The notes under the pieces are model-generated. The model had not been told where the DNA came from. It worked only from the letters and a program-made list of their open reading frames with translations, and ran no database searches. DNA of 64,000 bases, taken from positions 10,602,001-10,666,000 of the forward strand of contig NZ_CP108394.1 of NCBI RefSeq assembly GCF_041435215.1, given 5' to 3'. Below, in pieces: positions 1 to 7,756 of the stretch. Source of the stretch: Streptomyces sp. NBC_01314 (lineage in GTDB: Bacteria; Actinomycetota; Actinomycetes; Streptomycetales; Streptomycetaceae). Every line of letters starts with the position of its first letter. Within the stretch, counting starts at the first letter, position 1. The position numbers and the translations under genes were made by a program.

Positions 1-525
1 CTGCAGCTCCCCCGCTGGCGGATCCATTCGAACCGACGGGGCGACGAACACGTCACTCAACTGGAGCGGCGGACGGCCGACCGGATCGCTCCCGGAGGCC
101 AAGACTTCGACCCGCGCGTACCGTCGGCGCAGCCCCGCAAAGTACGCCTGGCGCGCGGCGTCGAACCCGTCCTGGCTGTCCGCTGCCGGAGTACGAGCGT
201 GCGGGCTCGCCGCCTTCTGGGCGGCTTCCACGTGCATCTCCGGTCGGGCCGTGCCGTGTGAGTGCGCCCCGCGCAGGCGTGACAGCTCCGCCCTCTCCGA
301 GCCGCTGATGCCCAACGCGTTGAGGATCGCCTTGAGCGTGAAAGACGACGGCGGCCCCTTCTCGGGGTTCAACGCATTGTTGACCGTCGCCTTACTGACC
401 GCCTCATCAGCGAGTTCCGTCCGCCTGACGATATCGGCTTGGCTCAGGCACTGACGGTCCATAGCGGCCTTGAGTCGCCTCTTCAGTTCCCTGTTGGCGC
501 CCGTGTCGGGCTCTGCATAGGCCAC
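1..525 (-). CDS. XRE-type HTH / NACHT-NTPase N-terminal part (5' part only, runs off left edge)
   Basis: The minus strand is open from a GTG at 525 to the window edge (175 residues), with a purine-rich GGGGGCAGG stretch just upstream as ribosome binding site. Residues about 10-75 form a Cro/C1-type helix-turn-helix (LSQADIVRRTELADE, then KATVNNALNP). A linker then leads to a block reading GLRRRYARVEVLA and LQLSDVFVAPSVRMDPP. In Streptomyces that block (YLRRRYxRLDLE... LxxVFVxQxVRxDPP) immediately precedes the NACHT ATPase domain of large STAND proteins. The NTPase itself would lie beyond position 1. STAND proteins are signalling or defence ATPases that oligomerise on sensing a trigger. The XRE-NACHT assignment is inferred from the linker only; a plain XRE regulator is the alternative. 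Confidence 0.6.
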   Translation of the reverse strand, partial: MAYAEPDTGANRELKRRLKAAMDRQCLSQADIVRRTELADEAVSKATVNNALNPEKGPPSSFTLKAILNALGISGSERAELSRLRGAHSHGTARPEMHVEAAQKAASPHARTPAADSQDGFDAARQAYFAGLRRRYARVEVLASGSDPVGRPPLQLSDVFVAPSVRMDPPAGELQ

Positions 526-549
526 CCTGCCCCCTTGCTGTTCATTCTT

Positions 550-561
550 GTTCACGTGAAC
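550..561. promoter_or_regulatory. 12-bp perfect palindrome, candidate operator
   Basis: GTTCACGTGAAC lies 25 bp upstream of the XRE-NACHT start, in the divergent gap with the small protein at 651. A third half-site-like GGTGAAC follows at once. It could be the site of the HTH protein itself or part of the shared promoter. Pattern evidence only. Confidence 0.35.
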
Positions 562-650
562 CCGGTGAACGCCTCACGAGCTGATTCTGTACTCGACCGG
601 CCGGCCGATCCCGCCTGAATCGGCACGATCGTTATGGAGGAGTACCGGAG

Positions 651-875
651 ATGACCACCGAACTGGCTCTGGCCATCGCCCCCGTTCTGCTGGTGGGAGT
701 GCATGTGCTGCGGCAATACAAGGCCCAGACGAAGACGATGGGACTGGTCCGCGAGATCCGCGACTTGATCACGTTGCGCATGGTGCTACGCGACGCGAAG
801 CCCAATCAGCGCGAAAGGCTGCTCGCGGCACACCGCGAGTGGCGTGTCGAGCCGACCAGAAAGCACCGAGGCTGA
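651..875 (+). CDS. small single-pass membrane protein, function unknown
   Basis: A 74-residue protein that starts at an ATG with GGAG 7-8 nt upstream. Residues about 4-20 (ELALAIAPVLLVGVHVL) are hydrophobic and would form one N-terminal membrane segment or anchor. The rest is short, basic and helical (IRDLITLRMVLRDAKPNQRERLL), likely cytoplasmic. It is divergent from the XRE-NACHT gene. I do not recognise the family. Its clean start, ribosome site and codon usage support a real gene. It may be a partner of the STAND protein, but only position suggests that. Confidence 0.5.
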   Translation: MTTELALAIAPVLLVGVHVLRQYKAQTKTMGLVREIRDLITLRMVLRDAKPNQRERLLAAHREWRVEPTRKHRG

Positions 876-1141
876 GCTTGTCCTACCTTCCAAGCCGTGG
901 GTCAGAGCTGGTCATTCGTAAGATCGGCGGGCCCAGGGGATCTGGGTGTGGCTGTGAGTTTGTCGCCGTTGGATGGCTCAAAGAACTTGGCCGCCCGGAG
1001 CCCCGCGACGACTCGACCGCTCATTGGGATACGCGACTCGATCGCTGTGCAGGGCAACGTCGGCGAGGTCGTCCGAAGCCCTACCAACCGTCACGGCGGC
1101 GGCTTGACATCGTCATTGGGAAGTTTTCAACGTCGTGGGGG

Positions 1142-1972
1142 TCAGTTCAGCAGGGCGGCCGTGAACGTGTTGCGGTAGGCGGCCAACCAGGCTTGCATCC
1201 GGTCCCAGCGTTCCCATCCACCACGCTCGGCAAGTGCCTGGAGGTAGACGGGGTCACCGTCAGCCACGCGGCTGGCGACGAAGGCCCGGCAGGTCTCGGT
1301 GGCCTGTTCGATGGCGCCGGGCAACTCGGCACGTTCCCGCGACGACAGGCCGTAGCTGTCCGCGAGAATCCGCAGCCGTACGGGTGCATCCAGCCCGGCG
1401 GAGTAGAGGGCGGCTGCGGATGCGGGATGGAGCATGGGAACCCAATAGCGGGCGGTCATGGCGACGTCCCAGAGGGGGCGGCCTGGTGCCGCCAGGTCGA
1501 AATCGATCAGGGCAGCGGCACGGCCGCCACGGAAGACGACGTTGTCCGGGCACACGTCGTTGTGGCACAGCATCGTTCCTCCCTCCGGGTCGGCGAGGTC
1601 CCGGGGCCACTCGACACGGGTGTCAATCGCGATGGCCGCACTGGCCTCGTGCAGGCGTCGCAGCAGGCTCCCCACTGATTCGAGGGCAGTTTCCGTCAGC
1701 ACCCAGCGCGGAAACGGAGGCAGGGCGACGTCGCCGGGGATGAAGGTCAGTTGCTCACGGCCGTCCGCGGTCAGGCCGGCTGGGGTCGGAGCTGCGTCGA
1801 AGCCGTGCTCCTTCAGCGCGCGGAGGTAGGCATGGAGGGCGTACGCGTTGCGTGGCGCCGGGCGTTCCACCAACGCACCCCTACGAAAGACCGCGCCTGC
1901 GTTCGCCATGCCGCCGACCAGCGCCTCGCCGTCCGCCGCCTCACCCTCACCTTCACCCGTCATACCGATCAC
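1142..1972 (-). CDS. APH-family phosphotransferase (aminoglycoside/choline kinase-like)
   Basis: A 276-residue protein of the phosphotransferase enzyme family with a kinase-like fold. The catalytic loop reads CHNDVCPDNVVF (H137, D139, N144) and the metal-binding loop reads LIDFD (D157, D159), equivalent to HGD...N and DFG in aminoglycoside 3'-phosphotransferases. The N-terminal lobe is short and glycine-rich. The first 22 residues are low-complexity, and an internal Met at residue 4 or 22 could be the true start. The family phosphorylates small molecules (aminoglycosides, macrolides, choline, homoserine, sugars); the substrate cannot be read from sequence. The gene stands alone next to transposase debris, which fits horizontal movement. 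Resistance activity is possible but not shown. Confidence 0.75.
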   Translation of the reverse strand: MIGMTGEGEGEAADGEALVGGMANAGAVFRRGALVERPAPRNAYALHAYLRALKEHGFDAAPTPAGLTADGREQLTFIPGDVALPPFPRWVLTETALESVGSLLRRLHEASAAIAIDTRVEWPRDLADPEGGTMLCHNDVCPDNVVFRGGRAAALIDFDLAAPGRPLWDVAMTARYWVPMLHPASAAALYSAGLDAPVRLRILADSYGLSSRERAELPGAIEQATETCRAFVASRVADGDPVYLQALAERGGWERWDRMQAWLAAYRNTFTAALLN

Positions 1973-2104
1973 GCTATCGCCAGATCGGTCCGGTGGGCCG
2001 GGATCGAAACGGGACTCGAACTTGGTCGCCCACCTGAGGATTCGCCGGATACCTCAGTGGCCTCGGCCTGATCCTGTGCTCCGGACCAAGGACGCTCGTG
2101 ACCA

Positions 2105-2880
2105 GAGCGAGGCCATGGAGATGACGATGCTGTATTCCGATGCGTCGTCGAGGACGTGATCACGGGCGGCCAGTGGCGTGACGGGGACCCGGACGTCCTG
2201 GTCGTCGTCGAGGACGGATACGACGCCCGCGCATGGCCCACCTCCTTCGGCCTGCCGGTCGAAGTGCTCGGCCGGCTGCGTTCGGATCGGGTGATGCGCA
2301 AGCCCGTGCCCCAGCCCCGGAAATCGCCGCCGCAGGGCGGGCGGCCTCCGAAGCACGGCAAAGAGTTCCGTGTCGCCAGGCCGGACACCTGGGGTGAGCC
2401 GGACACAGCGACCATGCAGGTCACCGACCGCTACGGCACCGCCCGGGCGATGGCGTGGGACCGTATCCACCCTCGGCTCACCACCCGCTCGGCCTGGATC
2501 GATCACGTCGGCGAACTCCCGCTCATCGAGGGCACGTTGATCCGTCTTCAGGCCGACCACCTGCCCGGCGGCGGGGACCCGCTGCCGGTCTGGCTGTGGT
2601 CCTCCGGGACCGGGATGAATTCGAACCTGACGCCGGACATGCTGCTCTTGGCGGACCGCGCTTTCCACACCAATGATCTGCTCGCGCAGATCGCCCGCCG
2701 CGGCACGCAGTTCTTGGTGCGTTGCACCAGTCGTCGACACCCGCCGGTCCTGGCCCTGTTGCCCGACGGCTCCTACCTCGCGCGTGTCGTCGGGCTCACC
2801 CTGCGCGTGATCGAGGCCGAGATCCGCACCCGTACTGCCGACGGCAGCACTTCGGCGACACCTACCGGCGACTTTTGGCC
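2105..2880 (+). pseudogene. two fused transposase fragments (IS701-like then IS4-like)
   Basis: From about 2105 to 2615 the frame encodes an internal piece of an IS701-type Streptomyces transposase (GDPDVLVVVEDGYDARAW, LPVEVLGRLRSDRVM, GGRPPKHG, AWDRIHPRL, LPVWLWSSG). At about 2615-2627 it switches in frame to a piece of an unrelated IS4-type transposase (LTPDMLLLADRAF with the DDE-type Asp, FLVRCTSRRHPPVLALLPDGSYLARV). Both pieces lack their ends, and the IS4 piece frameshifts near 2870. The fused frame runs on into the lipoprotein gene by chance. This is debris of one element inserted in or recombined with another, not a functional transposase. Confidence 0.75.
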
Positions 2881-2953
2881 ATGTGTCGCTTACTGTGCAA
2901 CGTTACCGGGGTTCGAGAATCGTTCAGGCCCGTGGAAGCGCACGTGGGGGGCA

Positions 2954-3724
2954 ATGAAGAAGGTCATGGTTGCAGCGGTGGCGAGCCTGTTGCTCGTTGG
3001 CTGTTCCAGCGCGGAGGAGAAAGCGCGGGACAGTGAGTCGAAGCCGGAAGCAACCGCCGTCGAGAGCCAGGCGATTGCGGACGTCGTCGAGGATGAGCCG
3101 GATCCTGTGACGGTGGACGAGATCTCGTGCGACTGGGACGACTACACCTCCGTGGAGGAGGCATGGGCGGGCAAGCACGAGCACTGCGATGTCACACTCA
3201 GCGGCACAGAGATGAGCGACACGGAGACGAAAGCCGTGGAGACCGCATACGGGGACGAGGAGGAACGCCTCGACTCCTTCGGCCGCCCGGATGAGGAGGG
3301 AGACCTTCAGAGCCTCGGCGTTCTGTACAGCATTTGCGCCGAGAGCGCCCCCCGGAACTATCTCGATTCAGCCAACGAAGTGCAGAAGAAGGAAATCCGC
3401 GGCGCCTTCCTTCTGTGTCCGGTTCATCCCCAGGCACGCAAGTATCGGAAGCAGATCAAGGATGCGCAGGAACGCGACAAGCTTCGGGCCGAGGGGCGGG
3501 TCTTCGGTGAGGGCGTCCATCGCGTGGGCCCCGACGAGATCAAGCCAGGTACCTATTTCGTCACCGACGTCGAGGGCTGCTACTGGGAGCGAACCGACGC
3601 CAACGGCGAGACGCTCGACAACAACTTCGTCACTGCCGCGAAGCGGGTCCAGGTCACCATCATCGCCAGCGACTACTCCTTCAACAGTAGGAGTTGCGGG
3701 GAGTGGCAGCCCGTGGGCATCTGA
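2954..3724 (+). CDS. secreted lipoprotein, function unknown
   Basis: A 256-residue protein. Residues 1-17 are a lipoprotein signal peptide, basic (MKK) then hydrophobic, with lipobox LVGC and the acylated Cys at 17. An acidic linker follows. The middle is Glu/Asp-rich with several Cys (CDWDD, HCDV, ICAESAP, LLCPVHPQ). The C-terminal about 60 residues (GTYFVTDVEGCYWERTD ... NSRSCGEWQPV) form a compact Cys-containing domain seen in many Streptomyces cell-surface lipoproteins. The frame is open upstream into transposase remnants, but the signal peptide fixes the start at 2954. A strong hairpin follows the stop. The predicted location is the outer face of the membrane. The role is unknown. Confidence 0.75.
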   Translation: MKKVMVAAVASLLLVGCSSAEEKARDSESKPEATAVESQAIADVVEDEPDPVTVDEISCDWDDYTSVEEAWAGKHEHCDVTLSGTEMSDTETKAVETAYGDEEERLDSFGRPDEEGDLQSLGVLYSICAESAPRNYLDSANEVQKKEIRGAFLLCPVHPQARKYRKQIKDAQERDKLRAEGRVFGEGVHRVGPDEIKPGTYFVTDVEGCYWERTDANGETLDNNFVTAAKRVQVTIIASDYSFNSRSCGEWQPVGI

Positions 3725-3745
3725 CAGCTCGTTGGTCGCGCCGCC

Positions 3746-3796
3746 CGGACGTCGAAGGGACCGCACACGGCTCGTGTGCGGTCCCTTCGACGTCCG
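3746..3796. terminator. 24-bp perfect hairpin terminator
   Basis: Two 24-nt arms (3746-3769 and 3773-3796) pair perfectly around a 3-nt loop, 22 nt after the lipoprotein stop. There is no U-tract, as is usual in Streptomyces terminators. Confidence 0.7.
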
Positions 3797-3799
3797 CCG

Positions 3800-4302
3800 G
3801 TCGTCGCGAATGGCTCGACGTCCTCGTCGGCGACGGCCGGCTCACCCCCGGCCCGCTGCTGCGCCGTATCGACCGCCACGGCAACATCGGCGCCAAGGCC
3901 GCCGGCCGCCCAAGGACGACCGCCGCCGCGCATCACCGCCGACACCGTCAACGACATCATCAAGGCCGCCGCCCGCGCCGCCCGGCTCACCCCGGTCCCC
4001 TCGCGGCCGCCGACGCAGCGCCCACCGCCGAAGAGGTCAACGCCATCCTCAAGGCCTGGCGCACCGCTCGGCGCGCAGCCCGCGCCTCCGCACGCCGCAT
4101 CACCGGCCACTGCTTCCGTCGCGGCTGGATCCAACAGGCCCTGGCAGCCGGCTACCCGCCCGAGACGGTCGCAGTGCACTCGCGCCACTCCCTGCGCAGC
4201 ACCGCCCTCGACGCCTACCGCCGCAAGAAGGTCCTCTGGAACCAGAACCCACCCGCTTCTTGGGCCGGGCCACCTGACCAGCCGCTCGTCCGCTACGACT
4301 GA
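3800..4302 (+). pseudogene. C-terminal fragment of a tyrosine recombinase, frameshifted twice
   Basis: The recognisable protein jumps between two frames. WLDVLVGDGRLTPGPLL and RRIDRHGNIGAKAAGR (about 3811-3900) are followed, one frame over, by RITADTVNDIIKAAARAARL (about 3931-3990). The first frame returns for APTAEEVNAILKAW, GHCFRRGWIQQALAAGYPPE, VAVHSRHSLRSTALDAY and RRKKVLWNQNP, ending at 4302. The R/H/Y pattern and the terminal Tyr are typical of phage-type integrases. The N-terminal two thirds are absent. The two compensating frameshifts mark it as dead. Confidence 0.7.
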
Positions 4303-4582
4303 GCGTCCGGGGGCCGGCGCTGCACCAAGTGCGACGGTTCCGGTTCTCGTCCGGCCTGGTGGTCAGGCCACCGGCAGGCCGGGCACAATCCCCGAGGGTT
4401 GGCTGCTATGAAGAGCCTTTTCCTCATCCTCATGGGCCAGAACGGGGAGCGGGGCCTTCCTGGCGGCAAGCCGACATGGGGACCCGCGGGCCGGGCGGCG
4501 CTCGATCGTGTTCTGACGTCCAGCTTGCGCTGGCCCTCTCCCGCATAGGCCCCTCTCCGATCTCGGAGCGACGCAGACCACT

Positions 4583-5099
4583 TCAAGGCGCTTTGCGGCT
4601 GGTGTCTGAGCTGGGATCCGGGGCCTGTTCAGCTATCGCTGATTCTTCGAGGAATCCAGCCTTCTGGTGACCGTGCGTGATCTCCGGGGCATATCGACTC
4701 AATGTTCCGGCGGTCTTGTTGCGGAGCCGAGTGGTGGTCTTGTCGTGGTAGCCGAGAGCCTCTGCAGTGACGGGAGCGGATCTCCAGGAGTTGCTGCCGG
4801 ATGGCGGCGCCGGGGGCGGCCGCGGCCGGGACACCGATGGCGTTGAGTAGTGCAGACGGGTGGTCGGGCCGAACGGCTGGCCCCCGGCGGCCGGGGAAGA
4901 GCCAGCGGGATGCCGGGTTGGTGGCGGTGTTCCTGTTGTCGCGGTCCGCGATGTGCTCCAGCAGCAGGTCAGCAACCGGTGCGGGAACAGGCGAGGCTGG
5001 TCCGCCGAGCCGTAGCAGCACCGTTTCTCCGTCGCGGATCACGTCGTCGACCGTGAGCCGGACGATCCGGGTCAGAGGTTGCGCGTAGGCAGCGGATGC
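4583..5099 (-). pseudogene. tyrosine-recombinase-like fragment, frameshifted and truncated
   Basis: Reading leftward from 5099 the frame gives ASAAYAQPLTRIVRLTVDDV, GETVLLRLGGPASPVPAPVA, LLLEHIADRDNRNTATNPAS and WLFPGRRG, with no start codon and a stop directly upstream. After about 4790 the reading frame shifts to PVTAEALGYHDKTTTRLRNK and TLSRYAPEITHG. This arrangement (LVRLTVDDVI..., NTATNPxSRWLFPGR, ALGYH, RYAPGDH) is that of a Streptomyces integrase/recombinase C-terminal half. It lies opposite to the integrase fragment at 3800-4302 and is a different family member. Confidence 0.65.
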
Positions 5100-5680
5100 C
5101 TACAGATATCTGATGGAGCGTCACTATTTGCCGTTTCTGTGGCGCGGCGTACGCGGTCTCGCACCCGATCGGTACATCACAATCGAACGCAGTGGTCACC
5201 CCTCTGTGGCAGGTCCCCAAGATGTGTGTGCCAGAACTTCACTTTCGCCTACAAACCAGGCGGCCGAACGCCGCTAAGCAGTACGAGCCGGCGCATCGAC
5301 TTCCAGCTCAAGCGGCACGCCATCACCTATGACTTGAGCATCGGCAAGTTGGACAACGCCTGTTTGGAGACGACCAGTTGCTTCGCCATGGAGCTGGGGA
5401 CCACGTGACGTTGGTGCGCGGAGCGACTGTCGCGTGGATTCGGGAAATGCTGCACGCGGCCCTCAACCTGAACGGCCCGACCCGCGCCCACGTCATCGTG
5501 ACCGCCGACGAGATCGTCACCGCGTTCACGGGGGCACAGGTCTGACGCTCACCGTAGAACTGCTCATCGGCGCGGCCAGTGTGCCGGCGACGACGGGATC
5601 GGTGAAGGGCCCTGAACCCGGCGACCGGGGCGCCTGTCGAGTTCGGTGCGGCGGTACGCCGAAGTCGTGGGGGCGATGGC
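5100..5680. other. gap with unassigned short reading frames
   Basis: No gene is recognised. A 46-residue frame at 5405-5545 (+) (GTG start; AWIREMLHAALNLNGPTRAH then TADEIVTAFTGAQV) has normal codon bias and may be the tail of a lost gene. The preceding about 300 bp is lower in GC than its surroundings (for example IDFQLKRHAITYDLSIGKLD in another frame), as expected for acquired DNA. I cannot assign either. Confidence 0.3.
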
Positions 5681-6148
5681 TTACGACCGGAGGCGGGCGC
5701 CTGTTCCCAGGCGGGCGGTGACTTCACGGGGAGTGAGGGTGGCGTGTTCCGTGGAGCACTCGACGACGACGCGGACCGGGGCGTCGCAGTCGGTGTGGCG
5801 GATGTCCAGGAGAGGGCCCTCGGGGCCGAGGGCGTGCGTCTCGCCCCACTGGCTCAGCGCCATGAGGACGGGCCACAGGTCCCAGCCCTTGCGGGTCAGG
5901 CGGTATTCGTTGCGGGAGCGGGTGCCGGGCTCCTGGTAGGGGACGGTTTTGAGGATGCCGCTGGAGGTCAGCTTGCGGAGGCGGTCGCTGAGGACGGCTT
6001 CCGACAGGCGGATGTGGCGGTGGAAGTCATCGAAGCGGCGGACGCCGTTGACGGCGTCACGCAGGATCAACAGTGTCCATTTCTCCCCGATCACGTCGAG
6101 CGTGCGCTGGACGGGGCAGTTCTCCGTGCTCGCCTCAAGCCACTCCAT
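5681..6148 (-). CDS. HxlR-family transcriptional regulator
   Basis: Taking the ATG at 6148 gives about 155 residues starting MEWLEASTENCPVQRTLDVI. The conserved Cys near the N-terminus, then GEKWTLLILRDAVNGVRRFDDFHRH, LSDRLRKLTSSGILK and YRLTRKGWDLWPVLMALSQWG, are the winged-helix and dimer segments of HxlR proteins. The first Cys often senses electrophiles or redox state in this family. Translation could instead start at 6211, but the family normally begins close to the Cys. It is divergent from a thioesterase gene with only about 100 bp between, and probably controls it. A decayed second copy of this pair lies at 11.6-11.95 kb. Confidence 0.85.
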   Translation of the reverse strand: MEWLEASTENCPVQRTLDVIGEKWTLLILRDAVNGVRRFDDFHRHIRLSEAVLSDRLRKLTSSGILKTVPYQEPGTRSRNEYRLTRKGWDLWPVLMALSQWGETHALGPEGPLLDIRHTDCDAPVRVVVECSTEHATLTPREVTARLGTGARLRS

Positions 6149-6179
6149 CCCGCCATCGTAAGGGACCTGCCTTCGCCAT

Positions 6180-6235
6180 TGACAGTCAGGTGAGTAAAAG
6201 TCTAGCTTCACTTGGAAAAGTCAGCTGACAGTCAG
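6180..6235. promoter_or_regulatory. direct repeats TGACAGTCAG x2 in the HxlR/thioesterase divergent promoter
   Basis: The 10-mer TGACAGTCAG occurs at 6180-6189 and 6226-6235, flanking an AT-richer stretch (AAAAGTCTAGCTTCACTTGG) likely to hold one or both promoters. HxlR regulators usually bind near their own divergent promoter. Assigning these repeats to the neighbouring HxlR is an inference. Confidence 0.45.
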
Positions 6236-6252
6236 AGGGAAGGCGCTGGACC

Positions 6253-6753
6253 GTGGGGCGAACGCGTACGTATCACTGGGACGACCCCGCGATCTCGGCG
6301 GAGGCCGCCGGGCGTATGGCCGGTATCGACTTCCTGCGCGAGGTGCAGGCGGGGAGACTGCCGAAGGCGCCGATCAGTCACACCGTCGACTTCGACCTGG
6401 ACGAGGTGGAGCCCGGCAGGGCGGTCTTCTCGCTGACACCGGGGGAGGAGCACTACAACCCGATCGGCAGTGTGCACGGGGGCGTCTTCGCCACCCTGCT
6501 CGACTCGGCGGCGGGCTGCGCCGTCCAGTCCACCCTCCCGCAGGGCATGGCGTACACCTCGCTCGACCTGACGGTGAAGTTCCTGCGGCGGATCACCGTG
6601 GAGACGGGCCCGGTGCGCGCCATCGGCACGGTCCTCAGCAAGGGCCGCCAAACCGCCCTTGCCCAGGCCCAGTTGGTCGACGCGCAGGGTCGTCTCCTCG
6701 CCCACGCCACCAGTAGCTGCCTGCTCTTCCCGGTGCCCGCATCTCAGGTGTGA
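6253..6753 (+). CDS. PaaI-type hotdog thioesterase
   Basis: A 166-residue protein from a GTG start with GGGAAGG upstream. It is a single hotdog-fold domain. The signature NPIGSVHGGVFATLLDSAAG (HGG at 75-77, Asp/Glu downstream) is that of PaaI/YdiI acyl-CoA thioesterases, and LDLTVKFLRRI plus RQTALAQAQLVD form the central strands. Such enzymes hydrolyse aryl- or acyl-CoA esters to free CoA in aromatic or fatty-acid catabolism. It is divergent from an HxlR regulator, a pairing seen for inducible detoxification genes. The acyl group is unknown. A C-terminal fragment of a close paralogue is at 11801-11949. Confidence 0.85.
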   Translation: MGRTRTYHWDDPAISAEAAGRMAGIDFLREVQAGRLPKAPISHTVDFDLDEVEPGRAVFSLTPGEEHYNPIGSVHGGVFATLLDSAAGCAVQSTLPQGMAYTSLDLTVKFLRRITVETGPVRAIGTVLSKGRQTALAQAQLVDAQGRLLAHATSSCLLFPVPASQV

Positions 6754-6849
6754 CTCCGCAGGCAGTGCCCTCGGACCGTGGGGCACCGGGACAACTGGGA
6801 GTGCATCGACATCCCGCTCGGCGGCTGCCCGCTGCCCCTTGGTCTTTTG

Positions 6850-7121
6850 TCATGGAACAGCAGGCGCTCGCCCGGGGTGGTGGTATCGAGCGCATCGTGC
6901 GGCGAGGTGAAGCCGATGCCGCGCTTGCGCAGGCCGGACACGATGGCGATGAGGTCCTGGATGGAGCGGCCGAGCCGGTCGAGCGCCGGGACGACGAGGG
7001 TGTCGCCTTCGCGGAGGTAGTCGAGGGCCTTCCACAGTTCCTCGCGCTCGGCGTTCTTGCCGGACTCCTTGTCGGCGAAGACCCGGATGCGGCCTGCTTG
7101 ATTGAGGGCGTGAATCGTCTG
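6850..7121 (-). pseudogene. serine recombinase (resolvase) catalytic-domain fragment
   Basis: Reading leftward from 7121 the frame gives IHALNQAGRIRVFADKESGK, NAEREELWKALDYLREGDT, LVVPALDRLGRSIQDLIAIV, SGLRKRGIGFTSPHDALDTT and PGERLLFHD. This is the middle of a resolvase/invertase N-terminal domain, including the conserved LDRLGRS. The first about 25 residues with the catalytic Ser, and all of the helix-turn-helix end, are missing. Sequence after FHD is unrelated. A decayed mobile-element gene. Confidence 0.75.
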
Positions 7122-7226
7122 ACACCGTTTTGCGGACCTGGTCCGGCGCTGGTCCGGCCGCGAACCCGTGCTGACGGATCTCGCTCATCAATCGGTCGAT
7201 TCTCGAACACGAGAGTCTCTGGGAGA

Positions 7227-7255
7227 TTCCTCCGGCGCGTCACGCGCCGGAGGAA
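7227..7255. terminator. 13-bp hairpin terminator for the HxlR gene
   Basis: Perfect 13-nt arms (TTCCTCCGGCGCG and its complement) around a TCA loop, ending 12 nt beyond the stop of the minus-strand HxlR gene. Confidence 0.65.
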
Positions 7256-7266
7256 GGAAGGGCTGG

Positions 7267-7599
7267 CTAGGGGATGGCCTCGATGCGCTCCATATGGTCC
7301 TCGCCCCATGCCCCGAGTGGCGCGAGTGCCGTGTTGAGCGAGCTGCCGAAATCGGTGAGCGAGTACTCCACCTTGGGCGGAACCTGCTGGTAGACCTTCC
7401 GGTGCACCAGGCCGCTGGCCTCCATCTCCCGGAGTTGAAGGATCAGCATCCTCTCGCTGATGCCGGGCACCGCCCGCCTCAACTCTCCGAAACGCAGCGG
7501 CCCCTCCTCACCGAGCGAAAACAGGATTAGCCCCTTCCACTTACCGCCCATGACGGCGATGGCGGCGTCGAGCCCGCAGATATAGGTCCGCTTGGTCAT
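7267..7599 (-). CDS. HxlR-family transcriptional regulator (imine reductase module)
   Basis: About 110 residues. The ATG at 7599 is chosen because AGGAG sits 7 nt upstream and the protein then begins MTKRTYICGLDAAIAVMGG, placing the conserved Cys at residue 8. KWKGLILFSLGEEGPLRFGE, GISERMLILQLREMEASGL and VEYSLTDFGSSLNTALAPLG are the winged helix and recognition parts. It is divergent from two imine-reductase-like genes at 7757 and 8841, which it probably controls through the repeats at 7621-7648. Confidence 0.85.
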   Translation of the reverse strand: MTKRTYICGLDAAIAVMGGKWKGLILFSLGEEGPLRFGELRRAVPGISERMLILQLREMEASGLVHRKVYQQVPPKVEYSLTDFGSSLNTALAPLGAWGEDHMERIEAIP

Positions 7600-7620
7600 C
7601 AGCACTCCTACTGACAAAAG

Positions 7621-7648
7621 TGTGGGTACCGAACAGAATTGTAGGTAC
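7621..7648. promoter_or_regulatory. TGTRGGTAC direct repeats, candidate HxlR operator
   Basis: TGTGGGTAC at 7621-7629 and TGTAGGTAC at 7640-7648 are spaced 19 bp, about two helical turns. They lie between the HxlR start (7599) and the first imine reductase (7757), in an AT-rich stretch that also contains TTGATC. Confidence 0.45.
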
Positions 7649-7756
7649 TTGATCAAATGTATGTGGGGATTCCAGAATGGAATGAGAGCCGCGCAGGACG
7701 CGCTGATCGGCGATTGCGTGGCTGCTCAACCATCCGACCGCTGACTGGAGTGACGC

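Noticed and set aside
902-1087. Small gene on the minus strand
   Set aside because: No ribosome binding site, no conserved composition, and it overlaps only unassigned DNA between two real genes.
2156-3724. A single 522-codon protein of transposase plus lipoprotein
   Set aside because: The lipoprotein part has its own signal peptide and start at 2954; the upstream half is two truncated transposase pieces joined in frame by chance.
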